A stretch of 64,000 nucleotides of DNA from Microbacterium azadirachtae (GCF_000956545.1 NZ_JYIT01000086.1:62001-126000); one strand, 5' to 3'; shown: positions 1 through 11,115, counted from the stretch's first letter. Program-made: numbers and translations. The notes: generated by a model not told the origin, from the sequence alone.

Positions 1-360
1 CTCCCAGCGGGAGACGCTGCGGACCGCCTGCCACGGCACGATCTCATCCACGCCGAGCTCGCACGCCGCCTGCACGGCGAGCTCGTCGCGGTCGCCCTTC
101 GCGAGCGCCTGCACCAGCACGATCCGCGGATCCGGTCGCGGGTCTTCGCGACGCGCCACCACGCGCACCTCGACGAGCGACGGCGCCGCGGAGGCGACCT
201 CCCCCTCGAGCCAGACACCCGCGCCGTCGCCGAGGGTGATCGGCTCGCCGACCCGCACCCGGCGCACCACGGCGGCGTGCTTGGCCTCGGCGCCGGTGAG
301 CGAGACGACGGATCCGGCCGTCGCCCCGGTCGCCTCAGGCGTCACGAAGTGCAGCGCCAT
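1..360 (-). CDS. rsmE: 16S rRNA (uracil1498-N3)-methyltransferase RsmE, N-terminal part
   Basis: The product methylates N3 of U1498 in 16S rRNA in the cytoplasm. Only the first 120 codons lie inside the window, and the gene runs off the left edge. The visible part starts MALHFV and has the PUA-like N-terminal fold typical of RsmE, including the SLTGAEAKHAAVVRRVRVGE region, followed by the start of the SPOUT methyltransferase part (DPRIVLVQALAKGDRDE). The catalytic C-terminal knot is not visible. It starts 4 bases after the dnaJ stop codon, so it is the last visible gene of the hrcA-dnaJ-rsmE operon, an order common in actinobacteria. Confidence 0.9.
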   Translation of the reverse strand, partial: MALHFVTPEATGATAGSVVSLTGAEAKHAAVVRRVRVGEPITLGDGAGVWLEGEVASAAPSLVEVRVVARREDPRPDPRIVLVQALAKGDRDELAVQAACELGVDEIVPWQAVRSVSRWE

Positions 361-364
361 GACG

Positions 365-1474
365 TCAGCCGCGGAACCGGTCGCGCAGCTTCGAGAACAG
401 CCCCTGGTGGAACTCGGCCAGCTTCGGCTCGGGAGCCTTGGTGCGCTTGGCGAAGTCCTCGATGAGCTGCCGCTGCTTGTGGTCGAGCTTCGTGGGCGTC
501 AGCACCTGCACGCCGACCCGCAGGTCGCCGCGCTGGCTGCCGCGCAAGGGCGTGATGCCCCGGCCCTTGATCGTCAGCACATCGCCGGACTGGAGTCCCT
601 GGCGGATCTCGAGCTCCACCGGGCCGTCGAGCGACTCGATCGTCGTCGTGGTGCCCAGGATGGCGTCGCTCATCGCGACCTCGAGGGTCGCCAGCAGGTC
701 GTCGCCCTCGCGGCTGAAGCGCGGGTGCGGCGTGACCGTGACCTCGACGTACAGGTCTCCGTTCGGGCCGCCCGCACGCCCGACCTCGCCGGATCCGGGC
801 AGCTGCAGGCGCAGACCCGTCTCGACGCCGGCGGGGATGTCGAGCCCGACCGTCCGGCGCGAACGCACCCGGCCCTGTCCGTTGCAAGTCTGGCACGGGA
901 ACGGGATCGTGGTTCCGAAGCCCTCGCACGAGCCGCACGGCGCGGTCGTGATGACGTTGCCGAGCAGGCTGCGCACCTGCTGCTGCACGTGACCGGATCC
1001 GCCGCAGATGTCGCAGGTGACGGGCGAGGTGCCCTCCGCGCAGCAGGATCCCTGGCACGTCTCGCAGAGCACGGCCGTGTCGACCTCGATGTCCCGGTGC
1101 ACGCCGAACACGACGTCGGCGAGGTCCAGGGTCACGCGGACGAGGGCGTCCTGGCCGCGCTCACGACGCGACCGGGGACGCGCCGCACGCGCCCCGCCGC
1201 CCCCGAAGAACGTCTCGAAGATGTCGCCGAAGCCTCCGAACCCGCCGAAGCCGCCGTTGCCGTTCTGGTCGCCGCCCATGTCGTAGCGGCGCCGGGAGTC
1301 GGCGTCGCTGAGGACGTCGTAGGCGTGCGTCACGAGCTTGAACCGCTCCGCCGCCTCCTCGCTCGGGTTCACGTCGGGGTGCAGCTGCCGCGCGAGCCGC
1401 CGGTACGCCTTCTTGATCTCGTCCTCGCTCGCATCGCGCGAGACGCCGAGGACCTCGTAGTGATCCGTCACCAT
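365..1474 (-). CDS. dnaJ: Chaperone DnaJ (actinobacterial DnaJ2 type)
   Basis: This is the Hsp40 co-chaperone that stimulates DnaK ATPase and delivers unfolded clients. The 369 residues show an N-terminal J domain with the HPD triad at 32-34, a Gly/Phe linker (about 70-100), a zinc-finger region and a C-terminal substrate-binding part. The zinc region has four Cys pairs. Three fit CxxCxGxG (CDICGGSG, CGSCEGFG, CQTCNGQG), while the first reads CETCQGSC, with Cys in place of the last Gly, a variant common in actinobacterial DnaJ2. It lies 43 bases after hrcA, so it should be transcribed from the CIRCE-controlled hrcA promoter. Confidence 0.96.
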   Translation of the reverse strand: MVTDHYEVLGVSRDASEDEIKKAYRRLARQLHPDVNPSEEAAERFKLVTHAYDVLSDADSRRRYDMGGDQNGNGGFGGFGGFGDIFETFFGGGGARAARPRSRRERGQDALVRVTLDLADVVFGVHRDIEVDTAVLCETCQGSCCAEGTSPVTCDICGGSGHVQQQVRSLLGNVITTAPCGSCEGFGTTIPFPCQTCNGQGRVRSRRTVGLDIPAGVETGLRLQLPGSGEVGRAGGPNGDLYVEVTVTPHPRFSREGDDLLATLEVAMSDAILGTTTTIESLDGPVELEIRQGLQSGDVLTIKGRGITPLRGSQRGDLRVGVQVLTPTKLDHKQRQLIEDFAKRTKAPEPKLAEFHQGLFSKLRDRFRG

Positions 1475-1517
1475 CGCCTTTCCGGGCCGCCAGCGGCGGC
1501 GTGTGTTCTGCGGCCGA

Positions 1518-2552
1518 TCAGCGGCCGGACTCGTCTTCTTCGAGCAGCCGCGACAGGTAGCGGGCCACGGCCCGTGCCGCCGCGAGGTTGCTCTGATAGT
1601 CCATCCGGGTGGGGCCCATCACGCCGACGCGTGCGGTCCCCGAGTGGGTGAGATAGTCGCTCGCCACGATGGAGGCCTCGCCGAGGCCGAACGCGGCGTT
1701 CTCGGTGCCGATGCTCGCGGCGAGCCCGTGCTCGTCGACGCGCATCTCGCTCATGAGCCGCAGCAGCGTCACCTGCTCCTCGATCGCCTCGAGGAGCGGA
1801 TGGATGCTCCCGCGGAAGTCGTGCTCGCGACGGGCCAGCGTCGCGGCGCCCGCCATCACCAGGCGCTCCTGCCGGAACTCGGCGAGCTCCTCGGCGACCG
1901 CCCGCAGCAGCGCCGCCCTCGCGGCGTCGACGCGCGGGCCGAACGCGGTCTCGCCCGCGTCCTGGACGCGTTCCGCACCGCGCCGCACCGAGCGGCCGGT
2001 GAGGAGCTCGGTGACGCCGGCGCGCAGCAGTCCGACCTCGGACTCGTCGAGCTCGACCGGCAGGGGCACGATCCGCTGGGACACTCCGCCCGCATCCGTG
2101 ACCAGCACGATGAGCAGGCGGTTGGGGGCGAGAGCGACGAGCTCCACGTGCGTGACGTGCGCGCGGGCGAAGGACGGATACTGCGCGAGCGCGACCTGAC
2201 CGGTGAGGCGGGTGAGGACCCGGACCGTGCGCACCATGAGGTCGTCGAGGTCGGCAGGATCGGCGAGGAAGGCCGTGATCGCGCTGCGCTGGGCGGCCGA
2301 GAGCGGCCGCACCTGCGCGAGATGGTCGACGAACACGCGATAGCCCTTGTCGGTGGGCACGCGCCCGGACGAGGTGTGCGGCGCGGCGATGAGCTCCTCG
2401 TCCTCGAGCTGCGCCATGTCGTTGCGGATCGTCGCCGCGGACACGCCGAACGCATGGCGCTCGACGATCGACTTGCTGCCCACCGGCTCGTTCGTCTCGA
2501 CGTAGTCCTCGACGATGGCGCGGAGCACCTGGAGTCCGCGTTCTGAGACCAT
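1518..2552 (-). CDS. hrcA: Heat-inducible transcription repressor HrcA
   Basis: HrcA is the repressor of class I heat-shock genes and binds CIRCE operators with help from GroEL. The 344-residue protein has an N-terminal winged helix (MVSERGLQVLRAIVEDYVE, then the recognition part VSAATIRNDMAQLE), the usual SSGRVPTDKGYRVFVD stretch and the GAF-like C-terminal half ending SNLAAARAVARYLSRLLEE. The ATG is preceded by GAGGAG 5 bases upstream, and a CIRCE palindrome lies 15 bases before the start codon. The gene is therefore autoregulated and leads the hrcA-dnaJ-rsmE operon. Confidence 0.96.
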   Translation of the reverse strand: MVSERGLQVLRAIVEDYVETNEPVGSKSIVERHAFGVSAATIRNDMAQLEDEELIAAPHTSSGRVPTDKGYRVFVDHLAQVRPLSAAQRSAITAFLADPADLDDLMVRTVRVLTRLTGQVALAQYPSFARAHVTHVELVALAPNRLLIVLVTDAGGVSQRIVPLPVELDESEVGLLRAGVTELLTGRSVRRGAERVQDAGETAFGPRVDAARAALLRAVAEELAEFRQERLVMAGAATLARREHDFRGSIHPLLEAIEEQVTLLRLMSEMRVDEHGLAASIGTENAAFGLGEASIVASDYLTHSGTARVGVMGPTRMDYQSNLAAARAVARYLSRLLEEDESGR

Positions 2553-2567
2553 CGCTCCTCCTCACCG

Positions 2568-2594
2568 CTGGCACTCGTACGTCCTGAGTGCCAA
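2568..2594. promoter_or_regulatory. CIRCE operator of hrcA-dnaJ
   Basis: An inverted repeat with arms CTGGCACTC (2568-2576) and GAGTGCCAA (2586-2594) and exactly 9 bases between them matches the CIRCE consensus TTAGCACTC-N9-GAGTGCTAA. Eight of nine arm positions pair. It lies between the hrcA ribosome binding site and a minus-strand TAGGAT box at 2594-2599, a possible -10 element, so bound HrcA would block transcription of its own operon. Confidence 0.9.
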
Positions 2595-2650
2595 TCCTAT
2601 CCTGTCGACCCGGGTGCAGGCCGAGACACGACACTCCCTAGGATGTGCCC

Positions 2651-4090
2651 ATGGATCACGAGGCCGTCCGCACCAGGATCTCCGCCGGCGAACTCGTCGG
2701 TCGCCGCAGCGACGGGATCGACCGCTATCTGGGCATCCCCTACGCGGCGGCGCCGTCGGGTCTTCGACGCTTCCGCGCCCCGGAGCCACCCGAGGCCTGG
2801 GCGCGCCCGCGCGAGGCCGTCGCCTTCGGGCCCACCGCCCCGCAGCTGCCCTACACCGGAGCGACGGCCGAGATCCTCGGGACCGTCCGCATCGACGGCG
2901 ACGAGATCCTCACCGCGAACGTCTGGTCGCCCGCCGGGGCGACCAGGGCGCCCGTGGTGCTGTGGATCCACGGCGGCGCGCTCGAGCGCGGCACCGCGGC
3001 CCTCTCGCTCTACGACGGCACGAGCTTCGCGCGGGACGGCATCGTGTTCGTCAGCATCAACTACCGGCTGGGCTCCGAGGGATTCTCGGTGCTCGACGAC
3101 GCCCCGCGCAACCTCGGCCTGCAGGACGCGGTCGCCGCGCTGCACTGGGTGCGCGCGGAGATCGCCGCCTTCGGCGGGGATGCCGACCGGATCACCCTCA
3201 TGGGGGAATCCGCCGGCGGGGCCCTCGTCGCCGCCCTGCTCGCCAGGGAGGACACCCGGGCCCTCGTCCGGGGCGGGATCGTGCAGTCCGGACCGCTGCA
3301 GGCGCAGACCGCGAAGCGCGGCGGCAGGGTGACGCGCCGCCTCGCGAAGCTCCTCGAGGTCGCCCCGACCCGCGCCGCGTTCTCCGCGCTCACGCCGGAG
3401 GCCTTGCTCGACGCGCGCCGGACCCAGTCCGCGGGCTCCTCGCCGCTCGGCGGCGCTCCCGGCTTCCAACTCATCCTCGACCAGGACTCGCTGCCGCGCT
3501 CGCCGCAGGAGGCGCTCGCCGACGCGGACGTGCCCCTCCTGATCGGCACCAACACGGACGAATACCGGCTGTGGTTCCCGCCGGCGGCGCTCGACGCGAT
3601 CCGCCCGTCCCAGCTGCTGCTGGCCCGGCTCGCCTTGCGGATCCGGGCGGCGGCCGTCCGCGCCGTTCGCGCGGACCACCCCGGCGCGAGCACGGGCGAG
3701 GTGTTCGGCCAGCTCGCGACGGACCTGCTGCTGCGCGCCCCGGCGACGCGGGTGGCGCGTGCGCGCAGGGCGCCGACGTTCCTGTACGAGTTCTCGTGGC
3801 CGAGCCCGGTGCGCGACCTGCGCGCGGCGCACGCGCTGGAGATCCCGTTCGTGTTCGACGGGCTCGCGGATCCGGAGACGGCGAAGATCGCGGGCACGAC
3901 CCCGCCGCAGCAGCTCGCCACGGCGATGCACGCGGCCTGGGTGCGATTCATCCGCGACGGGGATCCGGGCTGGCCCGCGTTCGATGCGCAGCGCACGACG
4001 GCGCTGTTCGACGGGCTCGGCGACGGCCCGATCGTCGGCCCGCAGCGGCGCACCGCCGCGGTGGATCTGCTTCCGGCCGAGAGGGGCTGA
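2651..4090 (+). CDS. Type B carboxylesterase
   Basis: A serine hydrolase of the carboxylesterase/para-nitrobenzyl esterase family (alpha/beta hydrolase), about 479 residues, acting on unknown esters. The sequence shows the family N-terminal motif YLGIPYAAAPSGLRRFRAPEP, the oxyanion-hole region VVLWIHGGAL, the nucleophile elbow GESAGG (Ser about residue 187) and the late motif HALEIPFVFDGL that carries the catalytic His. There is no signal peptide, so the protein is cytoplasmic. ATG 2651 is preferred because AGGA lies 7 bases upstream; an in-frame GTG at 2645 is possible. The gene stands alone and converges with hemW. Confidence 0.88.
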   Translation: MDHEAVRTRISAGELVGRRSDGIDRYLGIPYAAAPSGLRRFRAPEPPEAWARPREAVAFGPTAPQLPYTGATAEILGTVRIDGDEILTANVWSPAGATRAPVVLWIHGGALERGTAALSLYDGTSFARDGIVFVSINYRLGSEGFSVLDDAPRNLGLQDAVAALHWVRAEIAAFGGDADRITLMGESAGGALVAALLAREDTRALVRGGIVQSGPLQAQTAKRGGRVTRRLAKLLEVAPTRAAFSALTPEALLDARRTQSAGSSPLGGAPGFQLILDQDSLPRSPQEALADADVPLLIGTNTDEYRLWFPPAALDAIRPSQLLLARLALRIRAAAVRAVRADHPGASTGEVFGQLATDLLLRAPATRVARARRAPTFLYEFSWPSPVRDLRAAHALEIPFVFDGLADPETAKIAGTTPPQQLATAMHAAWVRFIRDGDPGWPAFDAQRTTALFDGLGDGPIVGPQRRTAAVDLLPAERG

Positions 4091-4117
4091 CGGCGTCGCC
4101 GCCCGCGCGGGACGGCG

Positions 4118-5362
4118 TCAGTCGGTCAGGGCGCGCACCACCGCGTCGGCGAGCAGGCGTCCCCGCCGCGTGAGCACGAGGGTGCCGCGCAGCGCAGCGC
4201 CGGCATCGACCAGGCCGTCGGCGATCAGGCCCGCGACCCTGGTCCGCGCGTCGGCCGCGAGCGCGTCGAGCGGGAGCCCCTCGGCCATCCGCGAGCGCAG
4301 CAGGATCCGTTCGAGCTGTGCGGCCTCCGCGTCGGGGCGCTCGGTGCCGGCCGCCGGCGACTCGCCCATCGCGAGGCGCTGCGCATACGCCGCGGGATGC
4401 TTGACGTTCCACCACCGCAGTCCGGCGACGTGGCTGTGCGCCCCGGGCCCGAAGCCCCACCAGTCGGTGCCGCGCCAGTACGCCATGTTGTGCCGCGACC
4501 GCTGATCCCACTCCCCCGGAGCAGCGCCCGTCACGGCGCGTCGCGCCCAGTTGCTCACCTCGTACCAGTCGAACCCCGCGTCCGCCAGCACGGCGTCGGC
4601 GAGCTCGTACATGTCGGCCTGCAGGTCGTCGTCGGGGGCGGGCACCTCGCCGCGGCGGATCTGGCGCGCGAGCTTGGTGCCGTCCTCGATGATGAGCGCG
4701 TAGGCGGAGATGTGATCCGGATCCAGGTCGACGGCGGTCGTGAGCGACGCACGCCAGTCGTCCAGGGACTCCCCCGGCGCTCCGTAGATGAGGTCGACGC
4801 TGACGGCGAGCCCGGCCGAGCGGGCCGCGTCCACGGCGGTGCGGACGTTCTCCGGGCGATGCGTGCGGTCGAGCGCCGCGAGCACATGCGGCACCGCCGA
4901 CTGCATTCCGATCGACATCCGCGTGACCCCGGCCTCGGCGAGCTCGCGCGCGACCGCGGAGGTGACCGTGTCCGGGTTGGCCTCGACCGTGACCTCGGCG
5001 CCGCCGACGATGCCGAACGCGTCGACGGCCGCGCGGAGCATGCGCCCGAGGTCACCCGCCGGCAGCAGCGTCGGGGTGCCGCCGCCGAAGAACACCGTGC
5101 TCAGAGGACGCAGCGGGCCGCGCTCCGCGAGGACCTCGCGGGCGAGGGCGATCTCCTGGATCAGCGTGTCGGCGTAGGCGTCCTGGCGCGCCCCGCGCAG
5201 CTCGGACGCCGTATAGGTGTTGAAGTCGCAGTAGCCGCAGCGCACCCGGCAGAACGGCACGTGCAGGTACGCGGAGAACGCGGACTCGGGCTCGATCCGC
5301 AGGTCGGCGGGCAGCCGCCCGTCCGCCGGCGCCGGATCCCCGAGCGGGAGCGGGCCGGCCAT
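4118..5362 (-). CDS. hemW: HemW-type radical SAM heme chaperone (annotated as HemN-like)
   Basis: A radical SAM enzyme of 414 residues. The cluster motif CRVRCGYC (Cys38, Cys42, Cys45) follows YLHVPF, and the next residues are DFNTYT. True oxygen-independent coproporphyrinogen oxidase HemN has a further Cys at that place, so this is the HemW class, which binds heme and is thought to deliver it to target proteins. GGGTPTLL and the EANPDTV segment are also typical. It starts 13 bases after the end of the DUF1990 gene and is probably co-transcribed with it. Confidence 0.9.
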   Translation of the reverse strand: MAGPLPLGDPAPADGRLPADLRIEPESAFSAYLHVPFCRVRCGYCDFNTYTASELRGARQDAYADTLIQEIALAREVLAERGPLRPLSTVFFGGGTPTLLPAGDLGRMLRAAVDAFGIVGGAEVTVEANPDTVTSAVARELAEAGVTRMSIGMQSAVPHVLAALDRTHRPENVRTAVDAARSAGLAVSVDLIYGAPGESLDDWRASLTTAVDLDPDHISAYALIIEDGTKLARQIRRGEVPAPDDDLQADMYELADAVLADAGFDWYEVSNWARRAVTGAAPGEWDQRSRHNMAYWRGTDWWGFGPGAHSHVAGLRWWNVKHPAAYAQRLAMGESPAAGTERPDAEAAQLERILLRSRMAEGLPLDALAADARTRVAGLIADGLVDAGAALRGTLVLTRRGRLLADAVVRALTD

Positions 5363-5375
5363 CAGGACCGCGCCA

Positions 5376-6026
5376 TCAGACGGGCGTCGCGTACAGCGGG
5401 GAGATCGCGCGCAGGTAGCGGGCGAACAGCTCGCGCCGGCGGCGCTTCACGAGGTAGGGGAAGCTCCGGTACAGGAAGCTGTTGGGCCGGTCGAAGGCGC
5501 GCACCGTGAACCACACCTCGTCGGCGTCGTTCCACTCGATGTCGAAGGACTCCTCGCCGCTCACCACGGAGCCGGCGACCGTGCCGAGCACGAATCCGAT
5601 CCGATGCGTCTGCTCGGTCACGGAGATCACCCGCAGCTCCGCGTCGGCGCGCATGCCGCCGACACGGCCGTGCAGCTTCAGGGTCATACCGGGACCCGCC
5701 CAGGGCGTGCCGTCCTCGTCGTAGCGGGGTTCGATCTCGGTGCTGCTCGGCGCGACGGGATGCCCCTCCGCATCGAAGCTCACGCCGGCATAGCCGGGGC
5801 TCGAGGCGGGGCGCACATCCGTGAGCTGCAGTCCGGCCGCGCGCTGGGCCGTCCAGGACAGCAGGGCGTCGCCCGCCGTGCGGAACCGTTCCTCACCGCT
5901 GCCGAGCCGCCAGGACTCCTCGGCCGGGATGCTGTGCTCCGGCGGATACTGCATCAGGTCGGGCGCGTGGGTCGCGCCCACGGCGGCATAGTCCACCGTT
6001 CCTTCTCGGAATGTCCCGCGACGCAT
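5376..6026 (-). CDS. DUF1990 family protein
   Basis: A protein of about 216 residues that matches the DUF1990 family in its start (TVDYAAVGATH), its middle (LGTVAGSVVSGEESFDIEW) and its end (FRAFDRPNSF region and RRRRELFARYLRAIS). No catalytic function is established for this family and there is no signal peptide. ATG 6026 is chosen because a TAGTCT box sits 7 bases upstream, a leaderless promoter arrangement. An in-frame ATG at 6062 would add 12 residues that precede the conserved domain. hemW follows after 13 bases. Confidence 0.8.
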   Translation of the reverse strand: MRRGTFREGTVDYAAVGATHAPDLMQYPPEHSIPAEESWRLGSGEERFRTAGDALLSWTAQRAAGLQLTDVRPASSPGYAGVSFDAEGHPVAPSSTEIEPRYDEDGTPWAGPGMTLKLHGRVGGMRADAELRVISVTEQTHRIGFVLGTVAGSVVSGEESFDIEWNDADEVWFTVRAFDRPNSFLYRSFPYLVKRRRRELFARYLRAISPLYATPV

Positions 6027-6033
6027 GAGAACC

Positions 6034-6039
6034 AGACTA
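6034..6039 (-). promoter_or_regulatory. Candidate -10 box of leaderless DUF1990 gene
   Basis: TAGTCT on the minus strand is followed by 7 bases and the ATG at 6026. This places +1 on or next to the start codon. No ribosome binding site is present. Confidence 0.45.
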
Positions 6040-6072
6040 CTGGCCGGGCGCGACTCACTCACTCAGGTTCTC

Positions 6073-7008
6073 CTAAGGCTGAGGTGCTGAGCGCGCGGGC
6101 ACGCGCGACTCGTCCTCCGCCGCCTCGGCGGGCGGATCCGCCGCGGCGGGTCGTTCGTCGCCGAGTCGCAGCACGGAGGCGGCCGCCCCGAGCACCAGCC
6201 CGGTCACGCCCGCGACGGTGAGCGGCTCCCCCAGCACGATCAGCGCGGCCACGGCCGTGGCCGCCGGGATCACACTGAACAGGATGGACGCGGCATCGGC
6301 GCCCACGGCGCGCACGAGCGCCGAGTACAGAGTGGTGCCAGCGAGACCGATCGCCACGATCCCGCCGAGCAGCGCCCAGGACGCCGGATCCGCGGGCGGG
6401 CGGGGCGGTTCGGTCCACACGAGCGCACCGGTCACGGGCACGGACACGAGCACGCCGATCAGCGTGAACATCACCGGATGCACGGTGCGCAGCGATCGTC
6501 CCTGCCAGAGCGCACCGAGCGAGACCGCCAGCAGGGATCCGCCGACCGCGAGGATCATCGGGCCGATCCGCGGATCCGACAGCACGATCGGCAGGCAGGC
6601 GACGAGCACCGCCGCCGCGCCGAGAACGACCGCGAGCAGAGCACGGCGCGAGCTGCGTCGACGCAGGATCAGCCGCGACAGCACCACGGTGACGACGGGG
6701 TTCATGGCGATCACGAGTGCGGTGAAGCCGGCGCCGACGCCGTGCCCGAGCGCCCAGTACGCGCCGACGAACTGACCGGCCTGGGACAGCAGCCCCGCGC
6801 CGGCGGCGGCGCCGATGAGACGTCCGCGCGGGATCGGCGTGCGCAGGAGCGCGCACACGACGAGCAGCACGACGACGGAGATGCCGAAGCGCAGCAGCAG
6901 GAGCAGGAAAGGGCTCATCGTGCGCAGCGCGAGCGCGGTGAGCGCGTAGTTCACCGCATAGAGCGTCACCATGGCGCAGGCGGACACGGCGATGGTCGAT
7001 CTGGTCAT
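6073..7008 (-). CDS. EamA/DMT-family membrane exporter
   Basis: A drug/metabolite-transporter superfamily permease of about 311 residues with ten predicted membrane segments formed by two EamA repeats. The first begins LYAVNYALTALALRTMSPFLLLLLRFG and the second contains the typical LVGVLVSVPVTGAL to SILFSVIPAATAVAALIVLGEPL stretch. The substrate cannot be told from sequence. A charged Ala/Pro-rich tail follows the last helix. The start is uncertain: ATG 7008 sits directly before the first helix, while in-frame GTG codons at 7032 and 7035 are possible, and none has a clear ribosome site. It is divergent from the LysR gene at 7107, a common regulator-target pair. Confidence 0.82.
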   Translation of the reverse strand: MTRSTIAVSACAMVTLYAVNYALTALALRTMSPFLLLLLRFGISVVVLLVVCALLRTPIPRGRLIGAAAGAGLLSQAGQFVGAYWALGHGVGAGFTALVIAMNPVVTVVLSRLILRRRSSRRALLAVVLGAAAVLVACLPIVLSDPRIGPMILAVGGSLLAVSLGALWQGRSLRTVHPVMFTLIGVLVSVPVTGALVWTEPPRPPADPASWALLGGIVAIGLAGTTLYSALVRAVGADAASILFSVIPAATAVAALIVLGEPLTVAGVTGLVLGAAASVLRLGDERPAAADPPAEAAEDESRVPARSAPQP

Positions 7009-7106
7009 GCCGTCAGGCTTTCCCGCGCTCACCACGGCGCACGCATCACATCACGAATCCTGATGGATACTCACCTCCCGGACGCCACGTGCCGGAGGAT
7101 GGACGC

Positions 7107-7928
7107 ATGAGCAGCATGGAGATCGCCGAGCTGCGCAGCCTCGTCGCCGTCGCCGCGTTCGCCGGCGTGGGCAGGGCCGCCTCGGCCCTGCACGTGACGC
7201 AGCCGACGGTCTCGGCGCACCTGCGCCGGCTCGAGGCGACGCTCGGCGTCGCGCTCGTCGAACGCCGCGGACGGAGCATCGCGTTCACCGTCGCCGGTGA
7301 GTCCCTCGTGCGCGACGCGCATCGCATCGTCGCCCTGCACGACGAGGCCCTCGACCGCATCCTCGGGACTCCGGAGGACGACATCGTCGTGGCATCGACC
7401 GACATGGCCAACGCCTCGGTCCTGCAGACGGTGAGCGGAGTGCTGTTCGCCCGGCACCCGGAGCGACGGGTGCGCTTCCGGTTCCACCGCACGGACAGCC
7501 TGCGCCGCTTCGTCCGCACGCATACCGCCGACGTCGTCCTCGGCTACGGCGACCTCGGCCCCGGGCGGACCGAGATCGGCCCGGTCCCGCTCGCGTGGTT
7601 CGGCGCGGCGGACACACCGGCCGACGCCGGACTGGTCGTCTTCTCGGCCCCGTGCACGCTGCGCGACGCCATCCTCGCGGCACCGGGGGCCCGAGGACGC
7701 GAGGTCGTGCGGGAGTGCCTCGACCTCTCCAGCGTGCTCGCCGGCGTGCGCTCCGGTGCGGGGATCACAGCCCTCCCGGCGTTCCACCGCGCCGAGACGC
7801 AACTGCGCGAACTCGCTCTGCCGGCACCGCCGCCGCTGCCGTTGACGATGGTCGCCTCGTCACGCATCCCTGCGGAGACGCGGGGCGCCCTGGTCACCGC
7901 GCTCCGACGCGCCGTCGCGCGCGTCTGA
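7107..7928 (+). CDS. LysR-family transcriptional regulator
   Basis: A 273-residue LysR-type regulator. The N-terminal winged helix (ELRSLVAVAAFAGVGRAASALHVTQPTVSAHLRRLEATLGVALVERRGRS, shown here only as the family hallmark) is followed by a co-inducer-binding domain from about residue 90. The ATG at 7107 has GGAGGA 7 bases upstream, which decides the start over an in-frame GTG at 7089. It is divergent from the EamA exporter, so it may control that gene in response to an exported compound. Its 3' end lies 8 bases from the convergent lepA. Confidence 0.87.
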   Translation: MSSMEIAELRSLVAVAAFAGVGRAASALHVTQPTVSAHLRRLEATLGVALVERRGRSIAFTVAGESLVRDAHRIVALHDEALDRILGTPEDDIVVASTDMANASVLQTVSGVLFARHPERRVRFRFHRTDSLRRFVRTHTADVVLGYGDLGPGRTEIGPVPLAWFGAADTPADAGLVVFSAPCTLRDAILAAPGARGREVVRECLDLSSVLAGVRSGAGITALPAFHRAETQLRELALPAPPPLPLTMVASSRIPAETRGALVTALRRAVARV

Positions 7929-7936
7929 GGCGGCTC

Positions 7937-9790
<1,854 letters not shown>

Positions 9791-10130
9791 GGGGTCCTGA
9801 ACGATGCGGGGTCCGGCGGGCGGATCGGGCTGTCCCGGCGAACCGGGTATCCCGACGATTCTACGGGAGCGCCGGACGGGCGCGGAGGCGGCTCGACCGC
9901 AGGACGGGCTCGGACGGGGCCGCGCGCGATATACGGGTCAGCGCCCGCGCGGTGATAGTCTCGCGAAGTTGCCGCGATCCGGAACCGGGTCCCAGCGTCG
10001 GCAGCACTCCGTCTCGCCGCTTGCGCGCGCGGAGCACCGAGTCACCGGTTCGGTTCGTGTTGAATGACAACGACCCAGCGCTGCGTCGGAGATCCCGCAC
10101 GGCGTCTGTGACAAGAGAGAGAACACCGTC
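9791..10130. other. Intergenic region between lepA and the opp operon
   Basis: This stretch of 340 bases holds no convincing gene. It must contain the divergent promoters of lepA and the ABC importer. Candidate -10 boxes are TAGAAT on the minus strand (9858-9863, for lepA) and TAGTCT on the plus strand (9956-9961, for the importer, which would give a leader of about 165 bases). No clear -35 elements, riboswitch fold or operator palindrome were recognised. Confidence 0.5.
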
Positions 10131-11114
10131 TTGATCAAGTACCTGCTGCGCCGAACGCTCGGCTGGCTCCTCATGATCGTGGTGGCGACCAATGTCACGT
10201 ACTTCCTGGCATGGGCCTTCCTGGACCCGCGCAGCAACTACGTGGGCCGCAAGCCGCCGCTGTCCCATGACCAGATCTCACGGCTGCTCGAGCCGCGCAA
10301 CCTCGACGACAGCGCGCCGATCCTGCAGCGCTGGTGGAAGTGGTTCACCGACATCGTGCTGCACTGGAACTGGGGCGTGAGCCCGGTCGGCCAGTCCGTG
10401 AACGACCAGATCGCCTACCGCATGTGGGTCTCCGGCGAGCTCGTGCTCGGCGCGACGATCATCGCGGCCGTGCTCGGCGTCGCGGTCGGCGTCTACACCG
10501 CTTCGCGCCAGTACAAGCTCGCGGACCGGGTGTGGCAGGGGATCTCGATCGTCACGATGAACATCCCGATCATCGTCGCCGCGCTCGGCATCGTCCTGAT
10601 CGCCATCAGCATCAACAACGCCGTCGGCTTCCGGCTCTTCTACGTCACCGGATCCAGCTCGGACGGCGTGAGCGGGTTCTTCCCGGTCCTGATCGACAGC
10701 CTGCAGCACCTGATCCTGCCCACGATCGCGCTGGTGTTCATCGGCTACTCCAGCTACCACTTCCTGCAGCGCTCCCTGCTGCTGGACAACATCAAGGCCG
10801 ACTACGTGCGCACGGCGCGGGCGAAGGGACTGACCAAGCAGCAGGCCATCCGCAAGCACGCGCTGCGCACCTCGCTGATCCCGGTCGCGACCCAGCTGGC
10901 GTTCAACATCCCGACGGTGTTCACCGGCGCGGTGCTGACCGAGACGATCTTCGCGTGGAACGGCATGGGCCGGTACTTCATCGACACGATCAGCAAGAAC
11001 GACGTGCACGGCGTGGTGGCGATCGCCGCCTTCACCGCCGTGCTCACGGCCATCGGCGCCATCCTCGCCGACATCGCCGTGGTGGTCCTCGATCCGCGAG
11101 TGAGAGTGAGCTGA
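10131..11114 (+). CDS. Oligopeptide/dipeptide-type ABC transporter permease B
   Basis: An inner-membrane permease of 327 residues from the OppB/DppB class (binding-protein-dependent transport family). The first helix starts after IKYLLRRTLGW, a large extracytoplasmic loop follows (about 30-95), and then come five further helices. The EAA loop that contacts the ATPase reads DYVRTARAKGLTKQQAIRKHALR. The start is a TTG with GAGAGAGA 8 bases upstream, and no other start fits. It is the first gene of the B-C-DF-A operon, with one base between its stop and the next ATG. The cargo may be a peptide, but members of this family also carry oligosaccharides or nickel. Confidence 0.9.
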   Translation: MIKYLLRRTLGWLLMIVVATNVTYFLAWAFLDPRSNYVGRKPPLSHDQISRLLEPRNLDDSAPILQRWWKWFTDIVLHWNWGVSPVGQSVNDQIAYRMWVSGELVLGATIIAAVLGVAVGVYTASRQYKLADRVWQGISIVTMNIPIIVAALGIVLIAISINNAVGFRLFYVTGSSSDGVSGFFPVLIDSLQHLILPTIALVFIGYSSYHFLQRSLLLDNIKADYVRTARAKGLTKQQAIRKHALRTSLIPVATQLAFNIPTVFTGAVLTETIFAWNGMGRYFIDTISKNDVHGVVAIAAFTAVLTAIGAILADIAVVVLDPRVRVS

Positions 11115-11115
11115 C

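Noticed and set aside
4118..5362. Calling the radical SAM gene hemN (coproporphyrinogen oxidase).
   Set aside because: The fourth Cys of the HemN motif is replaced (C-x3-C-x2-C-D-F), which is the HemW type.
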